Part shown: in pieces, positions 53,301 to 62,642 of the stretch | Layout of the letters: the number at the start of each line of letters is the position of its first letter | Numbering within the stretch: position 1 is the first letter of the stretch | The notes under the pieces: generated by a model | The model's input: only the letters and a program-made list of their open reading frames with translations | What the model was told of the DNA's origin: nothing | Database searches by the model: none | DNA from: Ctenosaura bakeri | Lineage: Eukaryota; Chordata; Lepidosauria; Squamata; Iguanidae | Length of the DNA stretch: 64,000 nucleotides | Reading direction: 5' to 3' | Assembly: GCA_948474755.1 (NCBI GenBank) | Contig: CAOLHI010000738.1 | Span: 310,001 to 374,000 of the forward strand | Position numbers and translations under genes: made by a program

Positions 53301-56300
53301 CTTCTTGGGATTCACCCTGAGGCCGAGATCAGAGAGAAGAGAGAGAATAACATGAACATCCTCGTATAAGTTCTGTTTGCAGGGTGCCACCAGTAACCAA
53401 TTGTCCAGGTTGGGGTACACCATGATGTGTTTCATGCAGAAAGTAAGATACTACTGGGGATAGGCATTTGATGAAAACCCTGGGAGTGGTGGACAGGTCA
53501 AACGGCAGGACCTTGTATTGGTAACATACACCATCAACTGCAAACTGGAGGTACCGCCTGTGCTGGGGACAAATGGCGATGCGGAAGTAGCGTCTTGTAG
53601 ATCTATGGGCGCGAACCAGTCCCAATGCCTGAGGAGAGGCAGGATGGATGACAGTGTGAACATCTTGAACTTCCGGGGGAGATGAAGGAATTGACCCCCA
53701 GAGGTCCAGAATGGGTCGGAGAGTGCCTTCTGCCTTCGGTACGGTGAAATACTAGGAGAAGAAGCCTGTGGATTTGGCCAAAGATGGCAGTCGCTCTATG
53801 GTCTCTGTGAAGAAGGGTATTGATCTCCTCAAGAAGACCAGGACTGGAATGTGTGGAGCAGAAGACGCCGAGAGGAGGAGTATTTTGAAACTTGATGGTG
53901 TAGCCAAGATGAATGATGATTAATACTTAGGAGTCCGAAGTGATGTTGTGCCAGATGTTGAAATGGTGAGCAAGACCTGGGGTCTTGGACAGATGGCCTG
54001 GAAAGTGGAAAAGTCGTAGAGGTGGCGACCTGCAAGGGAAGTCAAAAACGGGACTTGGTAGTCGAACAGGACTTTTTAGAAGATGGTTGGTGGCACCTGA
54101 AAGTGCAATGAGATGAAGAAGCCAGCTGAGAAGATTGGTGAGATGTGCGATGCAGAGAACACGACCTATAAGAATAGGAGGAGCGTCTCCACGAGGAGTG
54201 GGATGAAGAGGGCCTTCTAGGCTGGGCTGATGGATGAAGACTCATCTTCTTCACCGTCAGATGAACTTTCATCAGATGGTCCATAGCATCATCTGTGGTT
54301 GTGTGAAAGAGCCCCTGATCACTGAAGGGAAAGTCTTCGATCCTCTTTCTGCTAGCTTCAGTCAGACAGATGGCAGTAGCCTGGTAGTCATCTGGCAGGT
54401 GGGAAATAAGAGGAAAGAATCTATCCCAAATGTTTCATTGATAGGAAGCCAGGCAAGCCTGAGTGTTGGAGATCCTGGCGATCAACGAAGAGGCTGAGCA
54501 AAACTGGCAACCAAAGACATCTAGGTGATGACCCTCACGACCAGGGGGAGTGGTATGGACTCTTTTACCTCCTTTCATTTGGGAGGATTCAACAACGATC
54601 GAATTCAGAGTTGGATGATTGAAGAGAAAATCAACGTTCTTCCTTTGAGTACAGTAAAGATGCTCCAGACAGTGAAGAATCAGTTGAAGAGAGGCCAGTT
54701 GGGCCCATGGGTGCTTAAACACCTCTTGCAACACCGAGAGAAAGGGAATCGGAGCAGTTGACGGAGGTCTCATGTCAACATAATGGAATACCGGGTACTA
54801 TACCGTTAGAGCAGGGCTGGAGATACCAAGGCCCAAGGCATTGGCCACTCTAACCAAAATGTCCAAAAACTGCTTGACATCTTCTGGGGCCAAATCAGGG
54901 GTCGAGTTGCCGAAGGCGAGTGGAGGAGAGGTATGAGATTGTGGCATCGAATCCAGGGAATCACCACTGGAATCATAAGAGCCAGAGGAAGGAGAAGATG
55001 GAGGCAAACGAGAATGGTGAGCTCAAGCAGTCAAAGACGCACCGGGAACGGCAGGTGGAACAGAGACTGAGACAGGTATGACCAATGGAGCTGATATGGA
55101 GGTCGGTACCGAAGTCAGTATCAGGGCCAGTGCCGACGAGATCGGTAGAACAGTCGGGACTGGTGCAAGGATGGACTGCGTCGGTAACGGTGCCGACGAA
55201 GTAGCTGGAGAAAGCAATGCAGCCTGAATGTCTGGCAGAGGCCGTGAAACCGTAGCTGTCACTTGAGGTGGAAGTGAGGCAGCCTGGTAACGAGGCGATC
55301 GATAATGGGACTGATGACGAGGATGAGACAGAGAACACTGGTAATACACCAATCAGGGCCGGGAGCGCGACCAAGAGCGACAGTATTGAGGAGAGCATCA
55401 GTAGCATAATCCCAAAAGAGAGTGCGATGGGGAGTATGATCACCGAGGATGATATGGAGACCAACAGCGTATGTCAGGATGGTATCGATCGCGATATGCA
55501 GGTGAATAAGAGTGGTATGAGCCGCGTTGCTCCCTCCACAGATGCTCATGGCTGTAACAGGCTGTATACGATGCCGACGAGAAAGGCGAGTCAACTCTTG
55601 CTGAGGGAACCTCATGAGCACTGCAGTAGCTGTAATCCCGACAACAAGGGGACTGACCCCTCTCATCACGTCCCAGAGAGTGGGCCACACTATTTCAAGG
55701 CTGGTCTCGGGAGGAAGTCCAAGGAGCATCCAATATAAATGGACGGTCTGTTTCTGGGTGGCCAGAAGAAAACGCCGGAGAAAGTGGAGTCTGGGAGGAT
55801 CCCTCTCTGGTCTGACCCGACATAACAGGCGGAGAAGCAGTCAGCACAGGCTGACAGTCCTGGTCGGACGCGAGGTCAACAGCTGCCAGACAGTACCAGG
55901 AGCAGAGAAAGAACAGGAGCCTCGACCTCCTCCACGGTAGATACCAAAGGCTGCGTCGGGGGAGGTTTCAGTAAAGGATCGAGCAAGGGCAGTTGAGCAG
56001 CCAACTGACGGGTTGGAGTGCTTCTCCTTCTTCTTTGAAGAAACAGAAGAGTGATGCAAGGAAGCCCTCTTGTGCTCCGCCAAGGTAGGTACCTTGCAAG
56101 GCTGCTGGACAGAGGTCTGCTGCAAGCTGGAGGAGGCACCTCCGGAGCTAAAAGACAGAACAGCAGGCATCTTCGAAAGCTTCGGAATTCTCAGCAAATC
56201 AATCGGAGGTAAAGTTGACAAAGTCAGCATCAGTACCAGTACCGAAGCTGTCAGTATTGAAGAGGAAATTGATACCGCAGATGTTGTGGTCAACAGCGAG

Positions 56301-59300
56301 GCCGTGGTTGAAGACTTTGACACTGAAGGCCTCGCGAAGGACGTGGCGAAACTAAGACAGCAAAGAGGGCCGTATCTGAAGCTGCCTGTTCCTTCAATCG
56401 GAGAGCTTGCTCCCAACAGTAAGATTTTAGACGGGAAGCCCTGTTCTTCAGCATCTGCGACGTAAATTCCTTACAGATGGAAGAGGTCTGAATGTTATAG
56501 CCTTCCCCAAGGCAGAACACTCGGCGGGGGGGGGCAGTATCAGACAGCAAAACTTTGCAGCTGCAGGTAATGCAAAGTTTAAAAAGAGAAGACATAAGAA
56601 GGGCAAAGAGTTCTTACAGTCTTTTATCCTGGAGGATACCAAAAAGGACAGCAATCCAACAAAAAATCAAGAAACAGAAAACTGCTCAGCAAGGAAGGCT
56701 TCCGAGCTGCTAACAGATAAGTGGACGAAAAGAAACTGAGGAGAAACCATTAGCTTGGCGGGACTGAGCATGCTCACTACCATATGGGGGGGTTCCTGCC
56801 AAGCTGCTCCGCTCTGGAATTTTCCAAAACGCTACTGTGCATGCGTGAAGATTCCCATTGTGTGACGCACAGAGACCATGAAGAAGAAATAAATGTTTTT
56901 AAGAAACCACTACTGGGGACACAGTGCTAGTTGCACAGTTCTCTGGAACTTTATGCATCTGAATGTTTAATGAAGGAATGTTTCTAGGGTCATTTCCGCA
57001 CTACACTGTTACAGTGCTATTATTCCACTTTCAATATCCTGGGAAATTCTGGGGTTTGTAGTTTACTGAGGCCAAAAGAGTTCTCTGGCTAATAATTTTA
57101 AGTGCCTCTCCCTAAACTGCAAACCCTAAGATTTCATAGGATGTTGAAAGTGGAATAACAGCGCTATAACAATGTAGTGCGGAAATGGCCCAAGTAATTT
57201 TTCTCCAGCTGAAAGACTGGGTCACCAAAGACTCCAAAGAAGCTACATGTGGCAAGATCTAAGCCACATAAAGAAATGGAAAACCTTTGATCGTCTCCCC
57301 TCCATGTTTGGTTTTCTTTAAAGCAGTCACGGGGGTGAGAGGAAGCTACCTATGTAATATTCCAATACTTACCATTTCTCTACCTAAGGAAGGCACCTCC
57401 AACCAATCTGGGGTGTCCCATTTCTCCTCAGCCCCCAAACCCACAAACTATCATATTCAGATGGACCGCCAACCCTCTGTATGCCATTTTTTGGACAATG
57501 AAAAAGCTGCCATGAGGCAGAGAAGCCCACTTCTACCAATCCCATTGGATATGTGTAAAGCAGGATCCTTCCCAATACAATCACTATATGTTGAAGTTGG
57601 AAAGTGTTGAGTTAGGACTGTATTTACCCTCTTCCTGTACAAAACATGTATTTAAAGCATGTAAGTCAGCAGTAAAGTACATTTTGATGCTTCTTCAAAA
57701 TGGAATAATCTCTCTTCTAAATGGAATCATATTTTAATGGCAACTACATGACATCAACCCAGTTCATACATAGCACTGAACCATGATTTAATCTTACATG
57801 CATATATTGGAACAAACCTGAGAAAGACTCTGGTTCATAATATCCACCTTCCCTCTTCTCCTCCCATGTAGCCAGAACAATTTCACCGGTGCTTAGTTTT
57901 GCTTCCACTCAATTTCTCTTAGCTCACGTATGTAACATAAACTGTGATTTATAACTGTGTTCAGTTACAAAGTATGGATTATGAAACTGGCTTGTTTAAC
58001 CAATGTTTGTTATCAACCTGGATACTGGCTTTTGTGCAACAACAACAAAAAGAGATTTTGTGAAAACAAACTAAATGCTGGCAAATTCTAACTGCTAGCA
58101 GCTTGGAAAGAGTAGAGCAGAGAGCACACAATCTCAAGTCCCACTTGGGCTCATTCCAACTTGGGCTCATTCCTGCTTGGGCACAAAGTGCTGATTCATG
58201 GTTTCGTGCTACAATCAAACGCAGCCAATGTGGCAAATGAAAGAAAGAAGAAATGAATGAGAAGAAAAACAAAATAAGATGCTGTACCTTTGCTCCAGCT
58301 GCTTCATAGTTGCATTAATCTGACTGGTTTTATCTTCCAGTCGACCAATTATTTCATTCTTTTCTTTCATTGCTTCATCTGAAACCTATTATTAAAATGA
58401 TTAATGTATTATAGCAGAATATTTTACTTGAGCAACAGCAACTAAGTAATAATAAGCTCTACAACACTGATAAATAATCTTCATTTTTTCCTTGTCTTAT
58501 CGCTCAACATTACTCTCTCTTGTCCAATATTGGACAGTAAACTATTTAAAACAAGGGTGGGCTAGCTCTAGGGATTCAGAGGGCACATGATTCCCACTCC
58601 CACTCTAAAGTAACATGATTCCCACTCCCACTCTAAAGTAATTCTTAAGACACTGTGAGCAGTATAGCAAAATGCAAAAACAATGCAAACAAAAACAATA
58701 GCTGCTTCCTTTCATTTTAGCCCTGGTAAATATACTAATTTACTAACCTACAACAGGAAGATGGTATATATGTACATATATAAAAATGTACATATATATG
58801 TACATATATAAAAATACATTCTACGTTATTATATATGTTCTTATAAGCATTCTTAGATGCTTATAAAGCTAAAAGAAGAAGAAGAGGTTGCTTACCTGTA
58901 ACTGTGGTTCTTCGAGTGGTCATCTGTGTCCTCACACAATGGGAATCTTCGTGCATGTGCAGTAGCTTTTCAGAAAGTTCCAGAGTTGAGCAGCTTGGCA
59001 GGAACCCCTCCTCCATAAGGTACTGAGCATGCTCAGTCCCACCAAGCTAATAGTCTCTCCTCAGTTTCAAAGTCTGCAGAAGCAAGCACCTGAAAGAAGG
59101 GAGGTTGGGCAGGTGTGTGTGAGGGCACAGATGACCACTCGAAGAACCACAGTTACAGGTAAGCAACCTGTTCTTCTTCTTTGTGGTCTCTGTGCCTCAC
59201 ACAATGGGAGACCGAGTAGCTTACTGTTGGACAGCGGGTCAGGTCCTAGAAGACAGAAGACAGCATCACACGGCTGAAGCGAGCATCACGCTGGGCCCTA

Positions 59301-62300
59301 CAGTCAAGGCGGTAGTGGCGGATGAAGGTCAAAGGCTGTGACCATGTAGCTACAGGGCAAAGCTCCTGTAGGTCAACTCCTTGAGAAGGGCTGCTGAGGA
59401 GGCCATTACCCTGGTAGAATGGGCCTGAAGCAAAGGCAGGGGAGGTTGCCTGGCAAGTTCATAGGTAAGGTGAATTGTCTGGGCAATCCATTTGGAAAAC
59501 CATTAAGAGAAGACTTTATGACCTTTCCGACGCCCACCATAGCACACAAAAAGGTGGGGAGTCTGAGCGAAGGTGGAGTTCCGTTGAAGGTAAAAGGCAA
59601 GCGCACGGTGCACGTCGAGCGAGTGAAGAGAGCGCTCGAGGGATGATGCAGGGTCTGGATGGAAAGTAGGTAGAATCAAGTCTTGATTTATATGGAAATC
59701 GGAGACTTCTTTAGGAAGAAAAGAAAGATCAGGATGGAGGACCACTTTGTATCAGCGGAACACCAGAAACAGCTAATCACAACGCAAGACAGTTAGTTCT
59801 CCTGTCCGCCTGGCTGAAGTGATGGCAACCAAGAACGCCATCTTCATAGTGAGGAGGCAGTCATCAGATGCAGCCATCAGTTCAACGGGATGGCACAAGT
59901 TGGGAAAGGACAAGTGACAGTGATCATGGAGGAAGTGGTGGAGTGACAAGAGGATACAGGTATTGCAGGCCCTTGAGGAATTGCTTCACTATAGCGTTCC
60001 AGAAAAGGGCAGAAGAAGGAGAACCCTGTGGCTGATAGGCCACAACTGCGGAGAGATGAACTTTCAGGGAGAAGAAGGCGAGACCCGGATCCCGCAGCGC
60101 CAGGAGAAAGTGAAGCACTTTGGACAGGGAGGTAGGACAATCAGGCTCATCACAGGAGACGGCAAAGGCCACAAACTTCTTCCATTTGTACTTGTAGGAC
60201 CTACAAATCGATTCTTTCCTCACAGCCATGAGAACAGCTGAGAGAGTCTAGAATGTTATCCTCCAAGCGTGTAGGCGGAGAAGAGAGAGGTCCAGGTGCA
60301 GTACTCGACCTCTCGAATGTGAGAGGAGGTCTGGCGCATTCCAGAGCCTCATGGTGTGCCCCTGCACCATGGTGAGGAGAGGAAATGGTGGAAAGATATA
60401 AAGGAACTCTCTGTTCCAAGGAAACTGGAATGCATCACTGAGAGAGCCGGGGCCCAGGCTGGCTCTTGAGCAATAACGGGGACACTTCCTGTTGCAATTG
60501 GTCGTGAAGAGATTGACAGTTGGAGTGTCCCATCAGGACACTATCCGCCGGAAAGCAGCATCGGAGAGAGACCATTCGTGGTGACACGCTGTGTCCCTGC
60601 TCGTGTCCACTGTCACATTGTCCCGCCCCGCGAGGTGGACTGCAACGGGGTGTATCCGTAATGGAATGCACTAGTCCCAGATGCATAGAGCCAGATGAAG
60701 CAGAGTGGAAGACTGAGTGCCTCCTTGCCGATTCACGTAACAGATAGCTGTTGTATTGGCTGATGGGATCTGGACAGTCTCCCGAAAGGGAGACCTTACG
60801 GCCGCAAGACACGCACAACTTAAAACAAAGATGACATAAGAAGGGGGAAGAGTTCTTACAGTTTTGTTGTAAAAGACAAGAAAAACTAACGAAAGACGAA
60901 GAAAAAGGCCAAGAATTGAGGAACTGCTCAGCAAGGAAGCCTTCCAAGTGGCTAACAGGTCGGCAGACGAAAAGAAACTGAGGAGAGACCATTAGCTTGC
61001 CGGGACTGAGCATGCTTAGTACCGGATGGGGGAGGGGTTCCTGCCAAGCTGCTCAGCTCTGGAACTTTCCAAAAAGCTACTGTGCATGCACGAAGATTCC
61101 CGCTGTGTGAGGCACAGAGACCACGAAGAAGAACAAACAGAATCTTAAAAGAAACATGGAAGAATATTAATGACTAGGGGCTAAAACTGTCTGCTACCCT
61201 GCTTCCTGGCTCTCCATGCAGGAAAAATTGGAGATGATGAGAGTCTTTCCCCTTGACCCTGTTTCCCTGCCCCAGGGAATGGGCCTTCCTCCTCTCAGTT
61301 GTATTCTTGCTTCTGTGCAGAGAAAATAGTTTTAAGAATAGCTGTCTTCAGTAGACATTCAAAGCTACAGTTCTCAAAAGCAGAAAAGGTACCTCCTGAG
61401 AGGGGACAAAACTAGGCAGTGCTCCAAAACTGGGACCACATGGACACTGCATTTAGCTTTTAAGTTACACATACTGAAGTATTATTTTTACCTGAAGTTT
61501 TTGGTACATTTCTACATTTATTGCTTTGACTTCCTCCAACTGTTGCCGCAGACTTATAAGTGTGTCCTGTTTCTCATGAATATCTTTCTCCAACAACTTC
61601 ATTGCAAGTTCTATCTCATGCTTCATACCAACTTGGACCATCAACTCATTCTCTATATCCTGCAAAATAAATCAAGCTCCCAAGTACTAAACATACAGAG
61701 TGGGTCTGGGAAAATAAGTAATACAAGCTGAACACCACATAAATATAATAGAAGGAACATTCCAATGACTTAAAACTGGAAGAATAACTCATCTAGTGAA
61801 CACTCACTTGTCTTAACTGTGATTCTTCTCGAAGCTGTCTATGAGCCTCATTGTACATTTCATCCAGGCTTTGTCTGGAGTGTTTGTATGTCTGAAGTTC
61901 TGCATCAGCATCCACTTTATTCACCTATGAAGAAAACATGAAACACTTATCATACTGAAATCACTGGTACTGAAAGAACAGGGCTTCTGCCTAAAGAGGC
62001 AAGAACAAATGTTTCAGAGATTCCTCCATCCACACTAGCAACAGATCTTGGTATCCATGCTTTCAAAAACTGAGGACCATAGGTACAACCTGTTTCATAG
62101 AATCCTACAGCATATGCCTAGCAGTGATGAATTCATTCATTCCGATCTAAACCAATTTGAGATCACAATACTATTCAGATTAGATTGCTATCTGTGTTTC
62201 CTCCTCCCTCTTCCTTGTTTTTCTCTATCATTTGGCCTGAAGAAAAATGTTCAGAATTCAAAAGTTTTCATATTATTATGTGACATTTTGGATGGCTGTA

Positions 62301-62642
62301 ATAAAAGTACTGGCTAATTGTAGATTTTGGATGGACCAACTTTTGCTTCTTATACACAGCTCAATCATCAGAATGTTTTTTTCTAAACCCATTATCATCA
62401 AATTATTAACCAGGATTCTGGAAGTATTTATATAAAACATATCTATTTGAAAATTAGACACACAAGCCATGAATGCATGTACAGATTCTTCAGCCACCTG
62501 CTTAATAAGATTATTCAATCTACACTAAATTGAATCATACCTCTAGATGATGCTGTGTTTTCATTAAAATAAGTGTGTTTTCACTTCTTAAGTGATGGTT
62601 TTCTTCTTGAAGTTTAATGATGTTGTTTTTGGCTATTGCTAA
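38182..62642 (-). CDS. RUFY2: RUFY2, RUN and FYVE domain protein, 3' half (10 coding exons)
   Basis: Exons in coding order: 62642-62541, 61924-61808, 61659-61492, 58385-58288, 48555-48436, 44518-44389, 41563-41469, 40335-40287, 39246-39169, 38325-38182. All junctions are GT/AG and in phase; the 1101 nt give 366 residues plus stop. The first nine exons form a long heptad coiled coil. The last two form a FYVE finger: [27 protein letters not shown] and VRVCDSC supply the WxxD, basic, RVC and eight zinc-ligand features for PI3P binding. The ending [10 protein letters not shown] fits RUFY2 better than RUFY1 (from memory). RUFY proteins link early-endosome lipid to small GTPases through the RUN domain, which lies beyond 64000. 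The protein is intact here despite two DIRS insertions in its introns. Confidence 0.95.
39169..39246 (-). CDS. RUFY2: RUFY2 exon with FYVE WxxD motif
   Basis: 26 codons, [20 protein letters not shown] to SRRK, donor gtaaga. It holds the WxxD motif and the first CxxC pair. Confidence 0.95.
39848..40244 (+). mobile_element. 5'-truncated CR1 LINE 3' end
   Basis: The segment reads aagatggatcaagtttgctt, gattcaagttacaagaaaag, ggactagatggcc and ends gtgattctatgatg, the conserved CR1 3'UTR with its ATTCT-type terminus. Non-coding, old, in a RUFY2 intron. Confidence 0.8.
40287..40335 (-). CDS. RUFY2: RUFY2 exon, 49 bp
   Basis: It encodes [16 protein letters not shown], immediately before the FYVE domain. 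Acceptor tctttgcag, donor gttagt. Confidence 0.94.
41469..41563 (-). CDS. RUFY2: RUFY2 coiled-coil exon (DFLKLQ...ELAGKLS)
   Basis: 95 nt, acceptor ttattttaaag, donor gtaatt. Heptad-rich, with [15 protein letters not shown]. An internal cag at 41544-41546 could act as an alternative acceptor, but the upstream one fits the family. Confidence 0.92.
41564..44388 (-). other. RUFY2 intron with GC-rich block
   Basis: Contains the GC-rich block at 42150-42720 described separately and a ggaa-type run near 43940. No other feature recognised. Confidence 0.45.
42150..42720. repeat. GC-rich block with strong hairpin, probable unnamed repeat
   Basis: GC and CpG content rise well above the intron average. 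42342-42361 and 42381-42400 are reverse complements with about two mismatches and a 19-base loop, and the stem continues outward (aggcccct / agggcct). Open frames of up to 172 codons on both strands reflect composition. It looks like a MITE- or SINE-related insertion; no target duplication was found. Confidence 0.45.
44389..44518 (-). CDS. RUFY2: RUFY2 coiled-coil exon ([15 protein letters not shown])
   Basis: 130 nt, acceptor tatttctag, donor gtaaat. It encodes [20 protein letters not shown] and TQQIITLKK, highly typical of RUFY2. Confidence 0.95.
44519..48435 (-). other. RUFY2 intron, no mobile element recognised
   Basis: AT-rich. Short stretches such as ggactgcaaatcccagcagc (about 45157) resemble tails of dispersed squamate repeats but cannot be delimited. 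No coding feature. Confidence 0.4.
48436..48555 (-). CDS. RUFY2: RUFY2 coiled-coil exon ([12 protein letters not shown])
   Basis: 120 nt, acceptor gaattacaccag, donor gtaagt. It encodes [18 protein letters not shown] and [12 protein letters not shown]. Confidence 0.94.
48556..50784 (-). other. RUFY2 intron before DIRS copy B
   Basis: No exon or repeat recognised up to the DIRS end at 50785. Confidence 0.45.
51135..52130 (-). pseudogene. DIRS copy B tyrosine recombinase
   Basis: 52017-51502 encodes the central part ([33 protein letters not shown]). After a frame change near 51510, the stretch 51536-51135 carries [12 protein letters not shown] and the Tyr segment HYRLG. The first Arg, the His-x-x-Arg and the Tyr are all still visible, but the frame is split. 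Confidence 0.8.
52160..53770 (-). pseudogene. DIRS copy B reverse transcriptase / RNase H
   Basis: Fragments in three frames include [32 protein letters not shown] (the catalytic YLDD box changed to NLDN), [14 protein letters not shown] and an RNase H part. The altered catalytic box alone would inactivate it. Confidence 0.8.
54040..56595 (-). pseudogene. DIRS copy B gag-like remnant
   Basis: The N-terminus [15 protein letters not shown] at 56595 matches copy A and keeps part of the Cys-rich motif. A middle segment ([20 protein letters not shown], near 54900) and [14 protein letters not shown] (near 54460) match copy A's gag. The frame is repeatedly broken. Confidence 0.65.
56984..57194. mobile_element. 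palindromic hAT-like MITE
   Basis: Inverted arms of about 57 bp (ctagggtcatttccgcacta... and its complement) enclose a short middle. The flanking octamers gaatgttt and taattttt agree at 6 of 8 positions, a plausible worn hAT target duplication. Non-coding; lies between DIRS copies B and C. Confidence 0.7.
57195..58287 (-). other. RUFY2 intron, nothing further recognised
   Basis: A short direct repeat of cttgggctcattcc near 58144-58172 is the only structure noted. Open frames at 57287-57640 are not exon-like. Confidence 0.45.
58288..58385 (-). CDS. RUFY2: RUFY2 coiled-coil exon flanked by DIRS copies
   Basis: 98 nt, acceptor ttttaataatag, donor gtacag. It encodes [20 protein letters not shown] to TMKQLEQ. 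Skipping it would shift the reading frame. Confidence 0.95.
58585..58640. repeat. 28-bp perfect tandem duplication
   Basis: 58585-58612 is repeated exactly at 58613-58640 (starts acatgattcccactccc). A recent local duplication or an assembly slip. Confidence 0.9.
58760..58835. repeat. tatatgtaca-rich microsatellite block
   Basis: Imperfect repeats of gtacatatata(aaaa)t just before DIRS copy C. Confidence 0.75.
58881..61134 (-). mobile_element. DIRS retrotransposon, copy C (internally deleted, 2.25 kb)
   Basis: The outer end gaagaggttgcttacctg at 58881, the internal complementary region at about 59113-59205 and both inverted terminal repeats (about 58935-59080 and 60960-61115) are kept. The right end is at about 61134 (cacgaagaagaac). 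The YR part is present (60241-59380). Most of gag and RT is missing: near 60785 the start of gag ([14 protein letters not shown]) is joined directly to RNase H ([21 protein letters not shown]), a deletion of about 3.7 kb relative to copies A and B. A second deletion of about 100 bp lies near 60375. Decayed, sense to RUFY2. Confidence 0.9.
59380..60241 (-). pseudogene. DIRS copy C tyrosine recombinase remnant
   Basis: 60229-59924 encodes [19 protein letters not shown], the SAM-like N-terminal part. 59745-59503 encodes [20 protein letters not shown] and [13 protein letters not shown]. Several frame changes separate them. Confidence 0.75.
61135..61491 (-). other. RUFY2 intron after DIRS copy C
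   Basis: Non-coding, nothing recognised between the DIRS end and the donor of the next exon. Confidence 0.5.
61492..61659 (-). CDS. RUFY2: RUFY2 coiled-coil exon ([18 protein letters not shown])
   Basis: 56 codons in phase 0 at both ends. Acceptor tattttgcag, donor gtaaaa. Contains [20 protein letters not shown], highly conserved in RUFY proteins. Confidence 0.96.
61808..61924 (-). CDS. RUFY2: RUFY2 coiled-coil exon ([18 protein letters not shown])
   Basis: 39 codons, phase 0 at both ends. Acceptor ttttcttcatag, donor gtgagt. Confidence 0.95.
62541..62642 (-). CDS. RUFY2: RUFY2 coiled-coil exon, most 5' in window ([15 protein letters not shown])
   Basis: 34 codons, phase 0. Acceptor tttcttccttag, donor gtatga. 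The gene continues beyond the window with the rest of the coiled coil and the RUN domain. Confidence 0.94.

Larger units (their letters stand above)
50785..56888 (-). mobile_element. DIRS retrotransposon, copy B (full-length, decayed)
   Basis: Same architecture as copy A: outer end gaacaggttgcttacctg at 50785, internal complementary region at 51020-51105, inverted terminal repeats at about 50840-50985 and 56715-56865, right end at about 56888 (accatgaagaagaaa). Coding order on the - strand is gag (56595 down to about 54040), RT/RNase H (about 53760-52160) and YR (about 52130-51130). All three carry several stops and frame changes. CpG sites seen in copy A are often TpG/CpA here, so this copy is older. 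It lies in the sense orientation of RUFY2. Confidence 0.9.

Noticed and set aside
13463..61134. The repeated gaacaggttgcttacctg motif as a host regulatory element or CRISPR-like array
   Set aside because: It occurs only at DIRS ends and their internal complementary regions, at element-length spacing. There are no regularly spaced short repeats with unique spacers.
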